Part shown: piece by piece, positions 23,851 through 35,561 of the stretch
Numbering within the stretch: position 1 is the stretch's first letter
How the letters are laid out: every line of letters begins with the position of its first letter
Assembly (NCBI GenBank): GCA_002749535.1
Contig: MZZL01000408.1
Span: 186,001 to 250,000 of the forward strand
Direction of reading: 5' to 3'
From: Apophysomyces variabilis
Taxonomy: Eukaryota; Mucoromycota; Mucoromycetes; Mucorales; Mucoraceae
DNA: 64,000 bases
Notes under the pieces: generated by a model
The model's database searches: none
What the model was told of the DNA's origin: nothing
What the model saw: only the letters and a program-made list of their open reading frames with translations
Program-made: the position numbers and the translations under genes

Positions 23851-24387
23851 TCAAAAAAATCCAGAATGACATACTGAACTCTTAATAGAATGTAAATTAT
23901 GCAAAACACAACAATACTTATCATTCATTAACATTAATTCTTCCAGAAAATGCATGAACTGTTGAATAAAAGATACGCACAAGGCATCTTTCAAGAGAAG
24001 CATTGGGTGCAACAAAGATACGACAACATCGGATATTGTTATTATCGTGCAGCTATCTAAGTTCAGGACATAATAGCTCTTAAGCCGTATTCCGGGCAAT
24101 TGGCGCAAGTATCCGTGTTTAAAACCAAGGCCATCATATGCTTCCACACGTTCAAGGCAACCTAAAAATCGGGTGATTCGGATACAAGAGAATCCAACAA
24201 AGCGGAAAGACATCAAAGCAGTCTGAACATTATCGTCGGTTTTCACTTTGTTTCTTCCATAGTCTAACGTCGCAGGCGAGCAAAATATTAAAATATTATC
24301 GCGCGACCATCCGGGTGGATTCTGTGCCGGATGTGCAATCCTGGACAATTTTGTAATTTTTTTTTGGCAATCGCCGGTGGCCATCAT
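23851..24387 (-). CDS. Uncharacterised ORF, possibly a decayed accessory protein
   Basis: Open frame of 178 codons from ATG 24387 with no recognisable domain. Pieces such as LVLNTDRQSTAQCGRT just upstream in the same frame, and MSFRFVGFSCIRITRFLG with VEAYDGLGFKHGYLRQLP inside, loosely resemble a family of Mucorales proteins of unknown role. Codon use is AT-rich like the flanking non-coding DNA. A remnant of a once larger gene is as likely as a live gene. Confidence 0.25.
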   Translation of the reverse strand: MMATGDCQKKITKLSRIAHPAQNPPGWSRDNILIFCSPATLDYGRNKVKTDDNVQTALMSFRFVGFSCIRITRFLGCLERVEAYDGLGFKHGYLRQLPGIRLKSYYVLNLDSCTIITISDVVVSLLHPMLLLKDALCVSFIQQFMHFLEELMLMNDKYCCVLHNLHSIKSSVCHSGFF

Positions 24388-25658
24388 GAATTTGGTGCTG
24401 CGTGTCCGCCCACACTGAGCGGTGGACTGTCTGTCGGTGTTAAGTACAAGAAATCGATCATATCCTTCAATTTACTAACTGCGAATATACATTTTATGCT
24501 GTTCTAACCGGTTTCGTGTTCATTGGAGGGCGAAGTTGAATGTAAGTAGAATATACTATTCAATATAGCTTATTTACTAATGGCGCCTACTTATTTTACT
24601 TTTAGCGCATTTTGATCTTTCATGGACGAAAAATTTGTATTAGATTACCGTAAAATGCATCCTATAAACAGTACATGACCAGTGAAATTACATACTGCAT
24701 CTGGACAGAGGCTGGGACTCTTTCTCTTGTTTTTGTTACAGCTGCTCCTAGACGGATCCGATTAAGCAACAGAACCAGATACGCTGAACTTAAGTCTTGT
24801 TACGTTCGATTGTAGGCTTCCATGAAAGCTCACAAACTATGTATGGTAAAAAGAAAAAGGTCCAGCTTTTCAAAATTCTTGACAAACAAAAGCAGGAGCT
24901 TGCTGGCACGGCTTCTTCCAAGCTAGAACAAATGTAAGATGATCACGGGACAATCTCGGTCAAACGTTGAATATTCCTCTTTGTGTAGCGGTGAAGCTCG
25001 TAAGAATGAGGCTCGCATATTGACTGTTATCGATCAGATCCAACATGAACAACTTGAACTTTTATGTCAGCAGAAGTTCGTTCCCCTAGATCTGCCTGTC
25101 AAGAAAACCCCTGCCATGCGTCACGCCCCGAATTCCTTATGGACTTAATCTGAAAATGATCGAGCAGCAGCAGAAGCTTGCTTACTTCTCGTGCCGCAAA
25201 TACGCCGTGGAGCCCTGATTTAGACCGCGTTTACGGACAGCGATGACAAAGAAAATCTATTCCATTCAAAAAAGTTGTTTCATTTGGCTTTCATTGTTTC
25301 TTGGTTACACTACGCATCACTGGATGGTCAATCTTTCTTGTCTTTTTCAGGAGCGGCGTTTGACATAAAAAAGTCGACAATAGCTTTCCTGATTTGTTGG
25401 TGACAGGACGTTTAGCGCAAGTAACAGAGATATCCGAGTATTTCCATAAACATAGATCGATTTAAACAGGCAGAAAGTCTGTGTTATTTTTGTAACAAAG
25501 ATCTAACAGCGTTGCGTTAAATATGAACGTCGAAAAGAAACAAACACAACATCTTCATTCCTTTTGTTTGTCAACATTTTCCATTCGTTACTTTTTTACT
25601 TTATTTCACACACACTATCCTTCAGATTTATCTTATTTTATATTGTACTGTTAACAGG
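24388..25658. other. Intergenic region with a short unknown coding-like segment
   Basis: 24939-25145 on the plus strand is open (RKNEARILTVIDQIQHEQLELL..KFVPLDLPVKKTP) and reads like a helical protein fragment; after its stop the similarity to coding continues in another frame to about 25250. I cannot name the family. The last 150 bp form the AT-rich leader of the HMG gene, with TTAACAG directly before its ATG, which could be a leader-intron end. Confidence 0.35.
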
Positions 25659-26516
25659 ATGAGTGTCAACGACCATTTTATTGCCGCTCGAAGAAAGGAT
25701 ATCTTAGATCTCATTACCGCTACGAACGTTGATCACCACCGTCCAAGACAGATTCGTAGAAAGAAACATGATCCGAAACGAGTTCCACGCCCAATGAATT
25801 GTTTTATGCTTTTTCGCTGGGACAAACAGAAAGAGATCGCCAAGCTATGTCCTGGCGCCAACCATAGGCTGATCTCTAAGAAAGTGGCTAAATGGTGGTT
25901 AGAAGCACCTGATTGGGTAAAGCAAGAATATAGAGATAGGGCGAAGCACGAAAAGAAAAAGCACAAAGAAAAGTAGTGTCATTGATACAGTTTATTTAAA
26001 TTTTTATTAAGTGATAACGGTCTTTACAGGTTTCCTGACTATAAGTACGCACCAAATAGAAATAGAAGTGCTCTACGCAAAGATGGCAAGCCAAACACAA
26101 ATTCTGACAAAGCTAAAGCTTCAAACAACGTAGAGAAGCGGGATGCCGTGTCACCTAATACCCAGCAGTTCATAGCAAATAGTCCAGTAATGCCGCGCCT
26201 TTTTATTGATCCACTTATTGACTCTTTTGGCCAAGCAAACCTGTCATACGTAGTTAGCCAGATTAACATCACCGGTGCCGAATCTCAGACAGTATTACTT
26301 CCTACTGACGAGCTACAACATCCATACGTGGCCTCGGCCGGCAGCTGCATGTATCATTATCATACTGCTATCCAAGACGAGTTCTTCTGGTCGTCCTATT
26401 TCTCTATGATGATATCTGGCGAGCCCTGCTATGTCGAGGATCACCAATGCCGTGCAAGTCGACCTGCTTGCTTGTTCGATTGGACGGATTTCATGTATGG
26501 ACAAATAAAAAAGTGA
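25659..26516 (+). CDS. HMG-box (MATA-HMG / fungal mating-type class) transcription factor
   Basis: Exons 25659-25972 and 26030-26516; 266 aa. The HMG-box spans about residues 42-110: VPRPMNCFMLFRWDKQKEI, then HRLISKKVAKWWLEAPDWVKQEYRDRAKHEKKKHKEK, joined by the splice to FPDYKYAPNRN. This PRP-N-x-F-ML-R...K-x-PDYKY form is the MAT/Sox-like class, which binds DNA sequence-specifically and bends it. The rest (about 120-266) is of low recognisability and may be an activation region. A typical Mucorales sex locus lies between transporter and RNA-helicase genes; the neighbours here are different, so this is more likely a paralogue than sexM/sexP. It lies 212 bp upstream of HSP90, same strand. Confidence 0.85.
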
Positions 26517-26728
26517 CCGCAAAGTCCGTTTGTTTTAAATCCCCGTCCAGGTCTGTCGAACGTGCGAGAAACAACTGCTCTGTATAATTTGCACTGTAAA
26601 GTAAATGCTCTATTCTGAATGGTTTCTGAGTTTAAAGAAAAAAGAAAACAAAAGAAGAAAAAGGACCATTTCCTTTGACCCCATCGATCTCTCTTCCTTT
26701 TCCCCTTCCCTCTCTTCAACCTAAGAAA

Positions 26729-28993
26729 ATGACTGCCGAAACCGAGACCTTCTCGTTCCAAGCTGAGATCTCCCAGTTGATGAGCTTGATCATCAACACC
26801 TTCTACTCTAACAAGGTAAAATACAAATCATCCCACTTATTTTTGCCCCTATTTCTCAATCTTGAAAATGACGCGTCTTTTGCTTACCTTCGATATTACC
26901 TAGGAAATCTTCTTGCGTGAATTGATCTCCAATTCTTCTGATGCTTTGGACAAGATCCGTTATCAGTCCCTGACTGACCCTTCGGTTCTGGACTCCGAGA
27001 AGGAATTGTTCGTCCGCATCACTCCTGATAGAGAGAACAACATCTTGTCCATCCGTGACTCTGGTATCGGTATGACCAAGGCCGACTTGGTCAACAACTT
27101 GGGTACCATTGCCAAGTCTGGCACCAAGGCCTTCATGGAGGCCCTCTCCTCTGGTGCCGATATCTCTATGATCGGTCAGTTCGGTGTCGGTTTCTACTCT
27201 GCCTACCTTGTGGCTGACAAAGTCCAGGTCATCACCAAGCACAATGATGACGAACAATACATTTGGGAATCCGCTGCCGGTGGTTCCTTCACCATTACCC
27301 GTGACGAAGTCAACCCCTCTCTTGGTCGTGGTACTGAGATGCGTCTTTTCTTGAAGGAAGATCAGGTATGTTTGCTTTGTAGGAAACAGTGTGTAATAAG
27401 AGAAGTGTAACTGACAATGGGGGTATCTTTCAATAGCTTGAGTACCTCGAGGAAAAGAGAATCAAGGATATCGTCAAGAAGCACTCCGAATTCATCTCCT
27501 ATCCCATCCAGCTTATCGTTGAGAAGGAAGTTGAAAAGGAAGTTTCTGACGACGAGGCTGAGGAAGTCAAGGAAGATGAGGAAAAGCCCAAGATCGAGGA
27601 AGTTGATGATGAAGAGGACAAGAAGGAAAAGAAGAAGAAGACTATCAAGGAGAAGACTACTGATACCGAAGAGCTTAACAAGACCAAGCCTTTGTGGACC
27701 CGTAACCCCGAAGACATTAAGCCTGAAGAATATGGTCAGTTCTACAAGGCCCTTACCAACGACTGGGAAGATCACTTGGCTGTCAAGCACTTTTCCGTTG
27801 AAGGTCAGCTCGAATTCCGTGCCATCCTTTTCGTCCCCAAGCGTGCTCCCTTCGATTTGTTCGAGACCAAGAAGAAGCGCAACAACATCAAGTTGTACGT
27901 CCGACGTGTCTTCATCATGGATGACTGTGATGACTTGATTCCCGAATGGCTCAACTTTGTCAAGGGTGTTGTCGATTCCGAGGACTTGCCCTTGAACATT
28001 TCTCGTGAAATGCTCCAGCAGAACAAGATCTTGAAGGTCATCCGCAAGAACTTGGTCAAGAAGTGTCTTGAGATGTTCGCCGAAATCGCTGAAGACAAGG
28101 AGAACTTTGATAAGTTCTACGAGTCATTCTCCAAGAACCTCAAGCTCGGTATCCACGAAGACACCCAGAACCGTCAGAAGTTGGCCGACTTGCTCCGCTA
28201 CCACTCCACCAAGTCTGGTGACGAGATGACCTCCCTCAAGGACTATGTCACCCGTATGCCCGAGAAGCAGAAGAACATCTACTACATCACTGGTGAGTCC
28301 CGCGCTGCCATTGAGAACTCTCCCTTCCTTGAGGGTTTCAAGAAGAGAGGCATTGAAGTCTTGTTGATGACCGACCCCATCGATGAATACGCCACCACTC
28401 AGCTCAAGGAATACGACGAGAAGAAGTTGGTCTGCATTACCAAGGAAGGTGTCGAGATTGAAGAGGATGAGGAAGAAAAGAAGGCTCGCGAAGAGGAAGA
28501 GAAGAAGTTCGAAGACCTTTGCAAGGCTGTCAAGGAGTTCCTTGGTGAGAAGGTTGAGAAGGTCGTCGTCTCCAACAAGCTGACCGACTCTCCCTGTGTC
28601 CTTACCACTGGTCAATTCGGTTGGTCCGCTAACATGGAACGTATCATGAAGGCTCAGGCTCTCCGTGACAACTCCATGTCCGCTTACATGGCTTCCAAGA
28701 AGACCTTCGAACTCAACCCCAACCATGCTATCATCAAGACCTTGAAGGAGAAGGTTGCCGCTGATGCCAACGACCGCACCGTCAAGGATCTTACTACCCT
28801 TTTGTTCGAAACCGCTTTGTTGACTTCCGGTTTCTCCTTGGATGAGCCTAGCTCCTTCGCCACTCGTATCCACCGCATGGTTGCCCTCGGTCTCAGTATT
28901 GATGAAGAAGAATCTGTGGTTGTAGACGAGAAGATCTCTGAAGTTCCTGCTTTGGAGACTGCTGAAGCTTCTAAAATGGAAGAAGTCGACTAA
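26729..28993 (+). CDS. HSP90: Cytosolic heat shock protein HSP90
   Basis: Exons 26729-26815, 26904-27365, 27437-28993; 701 aa, normal for cytosolic HSP90. N-terminal GHKL ATPase: [29 protein letters not shown] (split by intron 1), the ATP-lid region [15 protein letters not shown] and [15 protein letters not shown]. An acidic/lysine linker occupies about 210-260. The middle domain has [23 protein letters not shown] sequence, and the C-terminus ends in MEEVD, the docking site for TPR co-chaperones. Codons are strongly C/G-ending (AAG, CTC, ATC), unlike the neighbours, which fits very high expression. That bias also creates long open antisense frames with no meaning. A heat-shock element could not be assigned with certainty; imperfect GAA/TTC repeats lie near 26610-26630. 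Confidence 0.99.
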
Positions 28994-29229
28994 AATACTT
29001 TATATCACATCGATGATAAACAAAACCAACAACAAAAAAAACCACAAAAAGAGCTGTACATAAAAACTTTTGCTTAATCGAAAAACATACTAACTTTCAC
29101 AATAAAAAATAAAATGTGTGTTTTTGTCTGAAATTCTGATTGGATGTTAGAAAAGTGGTCACTATTTTGCTTGGCCCCCAGGGCTTTTTTAATGTGCACT
29201 TCGAATTTTGGTTTCTCTGTTTGTTTATC

Positions 29230-29805
29230 ATGTCGCTTGCCCGCATCGCCGTCCGTTCGATCGCCTTCAAGGTAGAATGACCACACAAACGACGCGATAT
29301 TTAACGAGCTATATTATTTAATTTTTTTCTGTTTTCTTCCTGAAGGCTCCTCGCGTCGCCGTGCCCATGATGGCTGCTCGTAGCTTCTCCGGCTCTGTTG
29401 TGTCGCAGAAGGGTAAGACTCCGGAATGAAACAAACCTCTGCTGTAATGCTCAACGCGTCATTTCGTTCAGATGTCGTTCAGGATCTGTTCCTTAAGGAA
29501 TTGAAGGGTTACAAGCCCGCCCCTGCGGTAAGAAATGAGCCATGACAATAGCTACCTGCTCCGTTTTACCTTGGTATACTGAGAGTTATAATCATTTGTA
29601 GGCCAAGGTTGAAGAAGGTCAAGTTAAGGAGTTGAAGCTTCCTGCTGCTCCTGCTGTAAGTAATGTTTATTTGGGGAACAATGAGATACAGAGAACAATA
29701 CGAGGCTAAATGCGTCCTCGTTCGATATAGGTCCCCAAGGTTGACGAGGATTTGGCTGAACAATTGGCTGCTTATGACAAGGAGCCCGAAGAGCTTTCCC
29801 AGTAA
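29230..29805 (+). CDS. ATP14: Mitochondrial F1Fo ATP synthase subunit h (Atp14-like)
   Basis: Exons 29230-29271, 29346-29412, 29472-29527, 29602-29655, 29731-29805; 97 aa. The N-terminus MSLARIAVRSIAFKAPRVAV..AARSFSGS is a mitochondrial presequence. The mature start DVVQDLFLKELKGYKPAP matches the conserved (V/I)xQDLYLxELK block of Atp14, followed by the acidic, Ala/Pro-rich tail typical of this peripheral-stalk subunit. Four introns in under 600 bp. The repeated PAAPAVPKVDE / PAPAAKVEEG stretches around introns 3 and 4 suggest small internal repeats. Codon use is C/G-ending as in HSP90. Confidence 0.85.
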
Positions 29806-30028
29806 ATAAAAATAAATAGGCATAAAGCAAACTAAGCCGACCGACCGTTGGAGGAAAGGAACGCGACCATGCTAAATGTAATAAAAGGACTTTCATGCTT
29901 AAAGCGAAGATATCACAAATGGTATGCTTTGTTCCTGAGCCCGATTTTGTCCGCTGCCAAGGATTTGACCTTTGGTGTTACCTTTCTTTTCATTTTTCTT
30001 TCCTTCTTTTCCATCTCTGCGTCAAGTT

Positions 30029-31583
30029 ATGGATCGTCGAAAGATATTATGTACTGCAATATTAACTCCATTGCTGGTGGTATTGCTTCTCATTAGCTGG
30101 TTTCATGGTGCCAACGACGCACCGCCGGCAGGAGAGCCCATACCTGAGCATCCTTCCGAGGATCTTACTCCTAAGCCCATCATAGCAGGCTATTTTGTCA
30201 ACTGGTAGCAATATTCATTTGTAGCTTTTTTTTTTTCTCATGCAGACACAGGGGCATTTACGATCGACAGCATAACGTGGTAGATTTAGAACCTAAAAAG
30301 CTGAGCCATGTTCTCTACGCATTTGCGAATCTCGATGAGGAGGGGAACATCACTCTTAGTGTATGTAAATGTCGAAGACAGGTGCCTTACTTATCCTATA
30401 TGGCAAACTAGGACGATTGGGCTGATAAAGACATTTTTTTTGACGCTGGTAAGAAATAAAGCCAGGACAATGGAAATTCACTCAAACAACCGGAAAAGAA
30501 CGGACAGTGGATCACCGAAAAGAACTTTGGCGCGAAAACGACAATGATCTTCATGGAAATTTAAGACAGCTATACCTCTTGAAACAAAAGTATCGTCATC
30601 TTAAGGTTTCATTGAGTGTTGGTGGCTGGTCGGGATCGCAAAACTTCACAAAGGTCGCCAATGACCCTCGCAAACGCAGTCGTTTTGCCGAATCTGCTGT
30701 GAATCATGTTCGCAACTTAGGCTTGGATGGTATTGGTAAGGATCTCTCTCGTTTTACGAACAGAAATAATGTCATTCTTAACTTGAGAGGATATCATTTT
30801 AACAGTTCCATTCTCTCAGATATTGACTGGGAATTTCCAAAGGATGACGCCGATGCAAAAGGGTATGTTCAACTACTCCGAGAGATACGGCTGGCATTGG
30901 ATGAATATCAAGAACGTGTTGGTCAATCGGGCGATCCAGCTTTCCTTGTTTCGGTAGCAATGCCTACCGGTCCAGAGCAGATGAAAGTACTCCGTCTGCA
31001 GTCCATGGAGCCTTATGTGGATATCTTTTACCTGATGGCCTACGATCTAGCAGGTGCATGGGACGAGAAGACGGGTCATCAAGCGTCTCTTTATGGCAAC
31101 AACGGTCTCAACGTTGATCAAGCTGTTAAGCACTTTTTGAAGGCGGCTATCCCCCCTCAAAAAATTGTCATGGGAATTCCGGCGTATGGTCGAGGATACT
31201 TAAACACAGACGGACCTGATGCTCCATTTGACGGTGTGCCTGATGGTACTTGGGAGAAAGGTTCATACGATTACAAGGCGTTGCCTCGCTCTGGTGCTGA
31301 AGAACACTATGATTCAGCCATGGTATCCTCCTGGTCCTACGATCCTGAGACACGCGAGTACATCACTTATGACTCACCCGATGTTGTGCGAGAGAAATGC
31401 AATTATATCCAGTCTTTGGGCCTGGGAGGTGCTATGTTTTGGGAACTCAGTGCTGATATTAAGGGTGAACAACCTCGATCTTTGGTTCATACAGTCTATA
31501 CGAGTTTCAAGAGTAAGATTGACCAGACACCGAACCATGTGCATTATCCAGAGAGTCAATACGGTATTATTAAAGGCCATTGA
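30029..31583 (+). CDS. GH18 chitinase with N-terminal membrane anchor
   Basis: Exons 30029-30204, 30252-30360, 30412-30448, 30508-30735, 30820-31583; 437 aa. It hydrolyses beta-1,4-GlcNAc links in chitin, in the cell wall or outside the cell. The catalytic GH18 motif DGIDIDWEFP (DxxDxDxE) is assembled across intron 4. Other family marks are GYFVNWGIYDRQ, LYAFANLDEEG, SLSVGGWSGSQNF (substrate strand), MAYDLAGAWDEKTGHQA, MGIPAYGRGY and GGAMFWELSAD. Residues 1-25 (MDRRKILCTAILTPLLVVLLLISW) have basic residues then a long hydrophobic stretch without a clear signal-peptidase site, so a type II anchor or an uncleaved signal is likely. No chitin-binding module and no GPI signal. Confidence 0.95.
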
Positions 31584-31922
31584 TGTGTATAGAATGACCT
31601 TGCTGAAAAAGAAAGAGTGTATCTGCGCGGGGTGACAACAACAGGAAAAAGGAAAGGAGAGATACAGACAGTGGTCCCTGTGAAGCTTTCTTTTTTTTTT
31701 GGTCGTTCCTAGTTCTGCTTTACTTTTTCTCTTTGATTCTCTCCCCATCCCTTCGCATACCCCTTAAAGAATATGATTATTTTGGTTCTATGCTTGGGTT
31801 ATCTTATATCTCCTAAGAATTAAAACAGAGAATGAGACAATGATATGCTGTCGTGCTCTTGCTTCCTTTCTTTTCATTTTTTTCCCTTTCCTTCTAAGTT
31901 CTTCTTCTTTCCTTTTTTACTT
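31584..31922. other. Spacer between chitinase and Rax1-like gene
   Basis: Contains a long T-run (31690-31700) and CT-rich leader (31850-31920). An ATG at 31845 is in frame with the downstream gene but encodes a low-complexity run from the CT tract, so I treat it as leader. Confidence 0.5.
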
Positions 31923-33023
31923 ATGATGACCGAAAAGCAACAATCAATCCATGTCTTACCTACACTTGATGAAGTTCTTCAAAGAAAGACTCGTCCACCT
32001 GTCTGTCTGTACAATTATTACATCGTCCTACGAGATCGACTAGAACTCGAGATCTTGTTGGATTTCTGGCTGGATGTCCAACAGGCCAATGTTTTATATA
32101 GACGATACCACAAACATAAAAACAAGCAACAACAAGTGGATCATCATGTAACGACACCTACAACACCAACCACAATAGCACCCAGTTCTCTGAAGGATAC
32201 TTATTTATTGACGCATATGCTTCTTTCGGCACAGACACCACGACCATCGATGGCCACCACCTCCTCCGCTTGCTCAGTACACAAAAGGGCACCTCCGCCT
32301 ACACAAGCTGATATGATGGACGTCGTCGAGCGCATCTTTTTGCGTTACTTTGTGCCTAGTGCCGAAAAAGAACTGCACCTGCTGCCGGATTCGATGCGCG
32401 AGGGCGTTCTGCGGGATTTTAAGCCCACGGAAAATCCCGCCATCTTTAATGAACCTAAAGATTACGTCCATCACCTCCTCCAGTCCACCTTTCCACTTTT
32501 TTTACGTTATAAAGTCTTAATGAACATGACGTTGCATCAACAGATCGGTAGAATTGCTTGCGGCTTGTTTAGCCTCTTGGTTGGCTTCTCATTCGAATTC
32601 TCCTTAATATTTTTGAATATTCAGCCATGGCAAAAACGACTATGGGTAACATGGAATCAGCACGAGATAAGATGTATTCATCTTTTACTTCCCTTTGTTC
32701 CCTAGGGCATATTTCCGATCGCCTTTGGTGTGTTCTGTCTCGTTACGGGTTTGGCGGGTCTGGACCCTATTTGGGTTCTTTGTTTTCATGTCAGGTAAGA
32801 AAGCGGCCCTGTCCTTACCGCTTTATTTGTCTCTTTTTAATTAAGACTCTTGCTTTGTCATTGTAACCCTAGTGAAACTACAACCTTTCGTTTCAATACC
32901 ATTTGTCAACCTTATGTTAAAGATATTTTAGTATCACGATCCATCGTGGTCTTAACTATCATCTTCCTTCTCTCTGCTATCCTGCTTGTGGTTTTCTGCA
33001 ACCTTCCCGGCAAACGACTCTAA
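31923..33023 (+). CDS. RAX1: Rax1-like RGS-domain membrane protein
   Basis: Exons 31923-32645, 32706-32794, 32873-33023; 320 aa from ATG 31923 (346 if the in-frame ATG 31845 were used). PTLDEVLQRKTRPPVCLYNYYIVLRD...LLDFWLDVQQ is the split RGS-like domain typical of Rax1 family members. It is interrupted by a Gln/Thr/Pro-rich insert (about 65-130) and resumes at VERIFLRYFVPSAEKELHLLPDSMREGV. Three membrane segments follow (RIACGLFSLLVGFSFEFSLIFL, FPIAFGVFCLVTGLAGL, SIVVLTIIFLLSAILLVVF). In yeast Rax1 marks bud sites at the plasma membrane; here a polarity role is inference. Convergent with the transporter gene. Confidence 0.82.
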
Positions 33024-33328
33024 GCTGTGCTTAAATTAATAAAATTAGGTTTGCCTCTTTGTCTTCCATGGCTGAATGATGTTTGATTTGGCACATGGCG
33101 GACGAGAAACTTAGAGATGTTGACGAACATGTACCTATCTCAGCACTATAGAAAACGAGCAAGAAAAATCTCAAATTGATCGTCTATTATTGATCACTAT
33201 TTATTGTTATGATTCTATAAGGTCTATGGTTATGTCTAATTAAATAAAAACCTCGTTACTTGGAGGATTAGGTATGTTCTAATACATACAAATCTAAAAA
33301 TTGCATTCCTTTTTTTTTTTTTTTATAA
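33024..33328. other. Convergent 3' spacer
   Basis: AT-rich with a T16 run at 33309-33324; no coding content. Confidence 0.5.
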
Positions 33329-35561
33329 TTAGGAACGGACTTGAGGGCTGCTATTCAGATCTTGCAGTGGATGGCTTTCAGAAAACGTATCACTTCGGAT
33401 GAACCCGTCGCGGATCTGATCACGTTCCTCTTTTTCCTTTGCTTCCAACTCTTGTAGCGTTTCCGGGCCCCACTCTTTAGGGACAACAAGATTTAAGAAA
33501 ATCGCCATGAGCGAACCAATACAGTAGCCAGTATTAACTACGGTCACCACCGCGTTGATCAAGCCTTTCAGTCCTTCATTATCTCCGTTGTACTTGAACA
33601 CATTTGAGAACCAGCCTGGCGCGAGCATGACACCAAGACCCAACGCGAGCGAGCAGGTCACGATGAATCGGTCGCGACGTGTCCAAGGCAAGTAGGCCAG
33701 GATACGGATACCCGAGACTGTGACAGAAGCAAATAAGAAGGCATTCATACCTCCCAGGACCGGTTTAGGGATAGCCAGGAAAACTGCAGAAACCTTGCCA
33801 AAGATGCCATATAATAAAATGAAAAAACAGCAGAAATAGCCTGCCACACGGTTGGCACATCTAAGATAGAAAAAGATTTTAATGGGTAAGGAGGTGGCCA
33901 ATTCATCAACATCCTAAAGACCTTCCCCTTGTGTTACCTGGTCAAAGCTACGACAGCATTATTTTGGGCAAAGGTAACCAAAGGACTGATCGTCATACAG
34001 GCTGCAATAAGGGAGTTGACTCCATCTGCAAGAAGACCGCCCTGCAGGCGGCGCTGGAAACGAGGGCCGTCAACCTCAACGCCGGACACATCACAAGAAG
34101 CGGTAATATCACCTGCCCGATAATATGAGCATGCTAGGCTTATAAATGGATCCTGAGAAACTTACCGATACTTTCCAGCATATTATCTAAATATACAATC
34201 AGGAACGGTATGATTGCCGGTCCATAGACAGAGATCGGGAACGTCTTGACCCAGACAAATGTCACAGACGGCGCGGTTGAGATAGTACTACCATCCACAT
34301 AGCCACACGCTGCTGCAACCACTGTACCCACGATAAGACCAATAACAATCTGATATCCAGAATAAAAATCCATTTAGTCTTAACTGTCCACTCTTTCTTT
34401 TGCTAGTACTTGCCTGTGAACTTTTCATGAAAGGTGACCCAAAATTTTCGATCAATACAATTGTTGCAAATACGAGAAATCCGAGACCGATAAACTCAGG
34501 ACTTCCCCATGGCAATGCATGAGGTGCATCAATATTAGGGCATTTAGAGTAAAAGCCAGTTGCTGGCATTGCTGCACATCCGCCTGACAAGAACATAGGT
34601 CGCTTCAGATATCGACTGGTCTGTGTTTGATCTTTCTGTCTCACTTACCACTTCCTCCTGCCCAATCGCTTAATGCGGTACTGATCACGGAGCATCCAAT
34701 CAAAAGAATGGTTGTACCAGAGACAATGGGTGGGAAAAGACGCTTGATCGTCTTCGGTGGCAAGAAGGACATGCCGATTTCGAAGATGGAGGTAAGCATA
34801 GATGTACCGAGAATGGCACCCCAAGCACGTGGACAGGGCAGATTTTCGATTGTGCCATCTGGAAGGACTTGAGTAGGACAGTAGCCACTAGCATACATAT
34901 TCTTGATTACAGCTGCTGTAGCAGGAATACTAGCAAAATTAGGCCCCACCACGCTCAAAAGACCAGTGCCAATGTAATAGCCTGTGCAAATTCCCTTCAA
35001 TTTCAGTCTCGCTCAATTAAACGAGGGTATGCCAGGATTATACCTGTGCCAAATATTTTAAATCTGGTGATCTGGATCAGGGATAGCAGGGCCGAAGTGA
35101 TCAAGGCGGCAGATAAAAGATATTGTTGATCTTCCATTGTTAAATTCAGTGTGGTCGGCCCTGAGCCTGTCATGATAAGGATAGGTGTGACCACGCCACT
35201 CACCCTTATTATTATTTTTGATTAAAAATATTTTTTTTTATGCATGAGCTTATGCCTTGTTATCTTTTTCCCCAACCTACATGGCCAATGAATGTTGAAA
35301 TCCGAGGATAATGGCAAGCACCAAAGGCAATCGACTGTTGAGACCCCAGAAAGGAACATGTTTCTTTTCCTTGACCAGAAAGGCTGGAAGACACATAGTT
35401 TTCCAGTCGAATTCGCCCCACCAGCCTTCCTTCGTCTTGACTTGTTCTTTCACGACAGTCCATAAGTTAGGAGGTGGTGTTGGTTTATATGCCTCGAATT
35501 CCGGTCTGGATGGGATGCTCTCGGCATCAGGAATGCTCGGCGTCTGCCCTTTGGATTCCAT
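33329..35561 (-). CDS. Nucleobase-ascorbate family (NAT) xanthine/uric acid permease
   Basis: Minus-strand exons: 35561-35281, 35204-35044, 34981-34649, 34583-34414, 34349-34166, 34112-33938, 33860-33329; 611 aa. Proton-coupled plasma-membrane uptake of purines is the known role of this UapA/UapC-like family. Visible: GFQHSLAM (TM1 QH motif), TRFKIFGTGYYIGTGLLSVVG, DNMLESIGDITA (TM8), TFAQNNAVVALTRCANRVAGY (TM10 region), and IPKPVLGGMNAFLFASV. The TM10 signature normally reads QNxG; here it is QNNA (see findings). Intron 4 has a GC donor (34413-34412) with a perfect AG/GCAAGT context. Length and topology are normal for fungal NATs. Confidence 0.93.

Noticed and set aside
25659..26516. Reading this region as the Mucorales sex locus
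   Set aside because: Only the HMG gene fits; the flanking genes expected at the locus are absent.
28124..28873. Long minus-strand open frame (249 codons) opposite HSP90, and others at 27362-27790
   Set aside because: They mirror the strong C/G-ending codon bias of HSP90; the translations are Leu/Val/Ser-rich and match no family.
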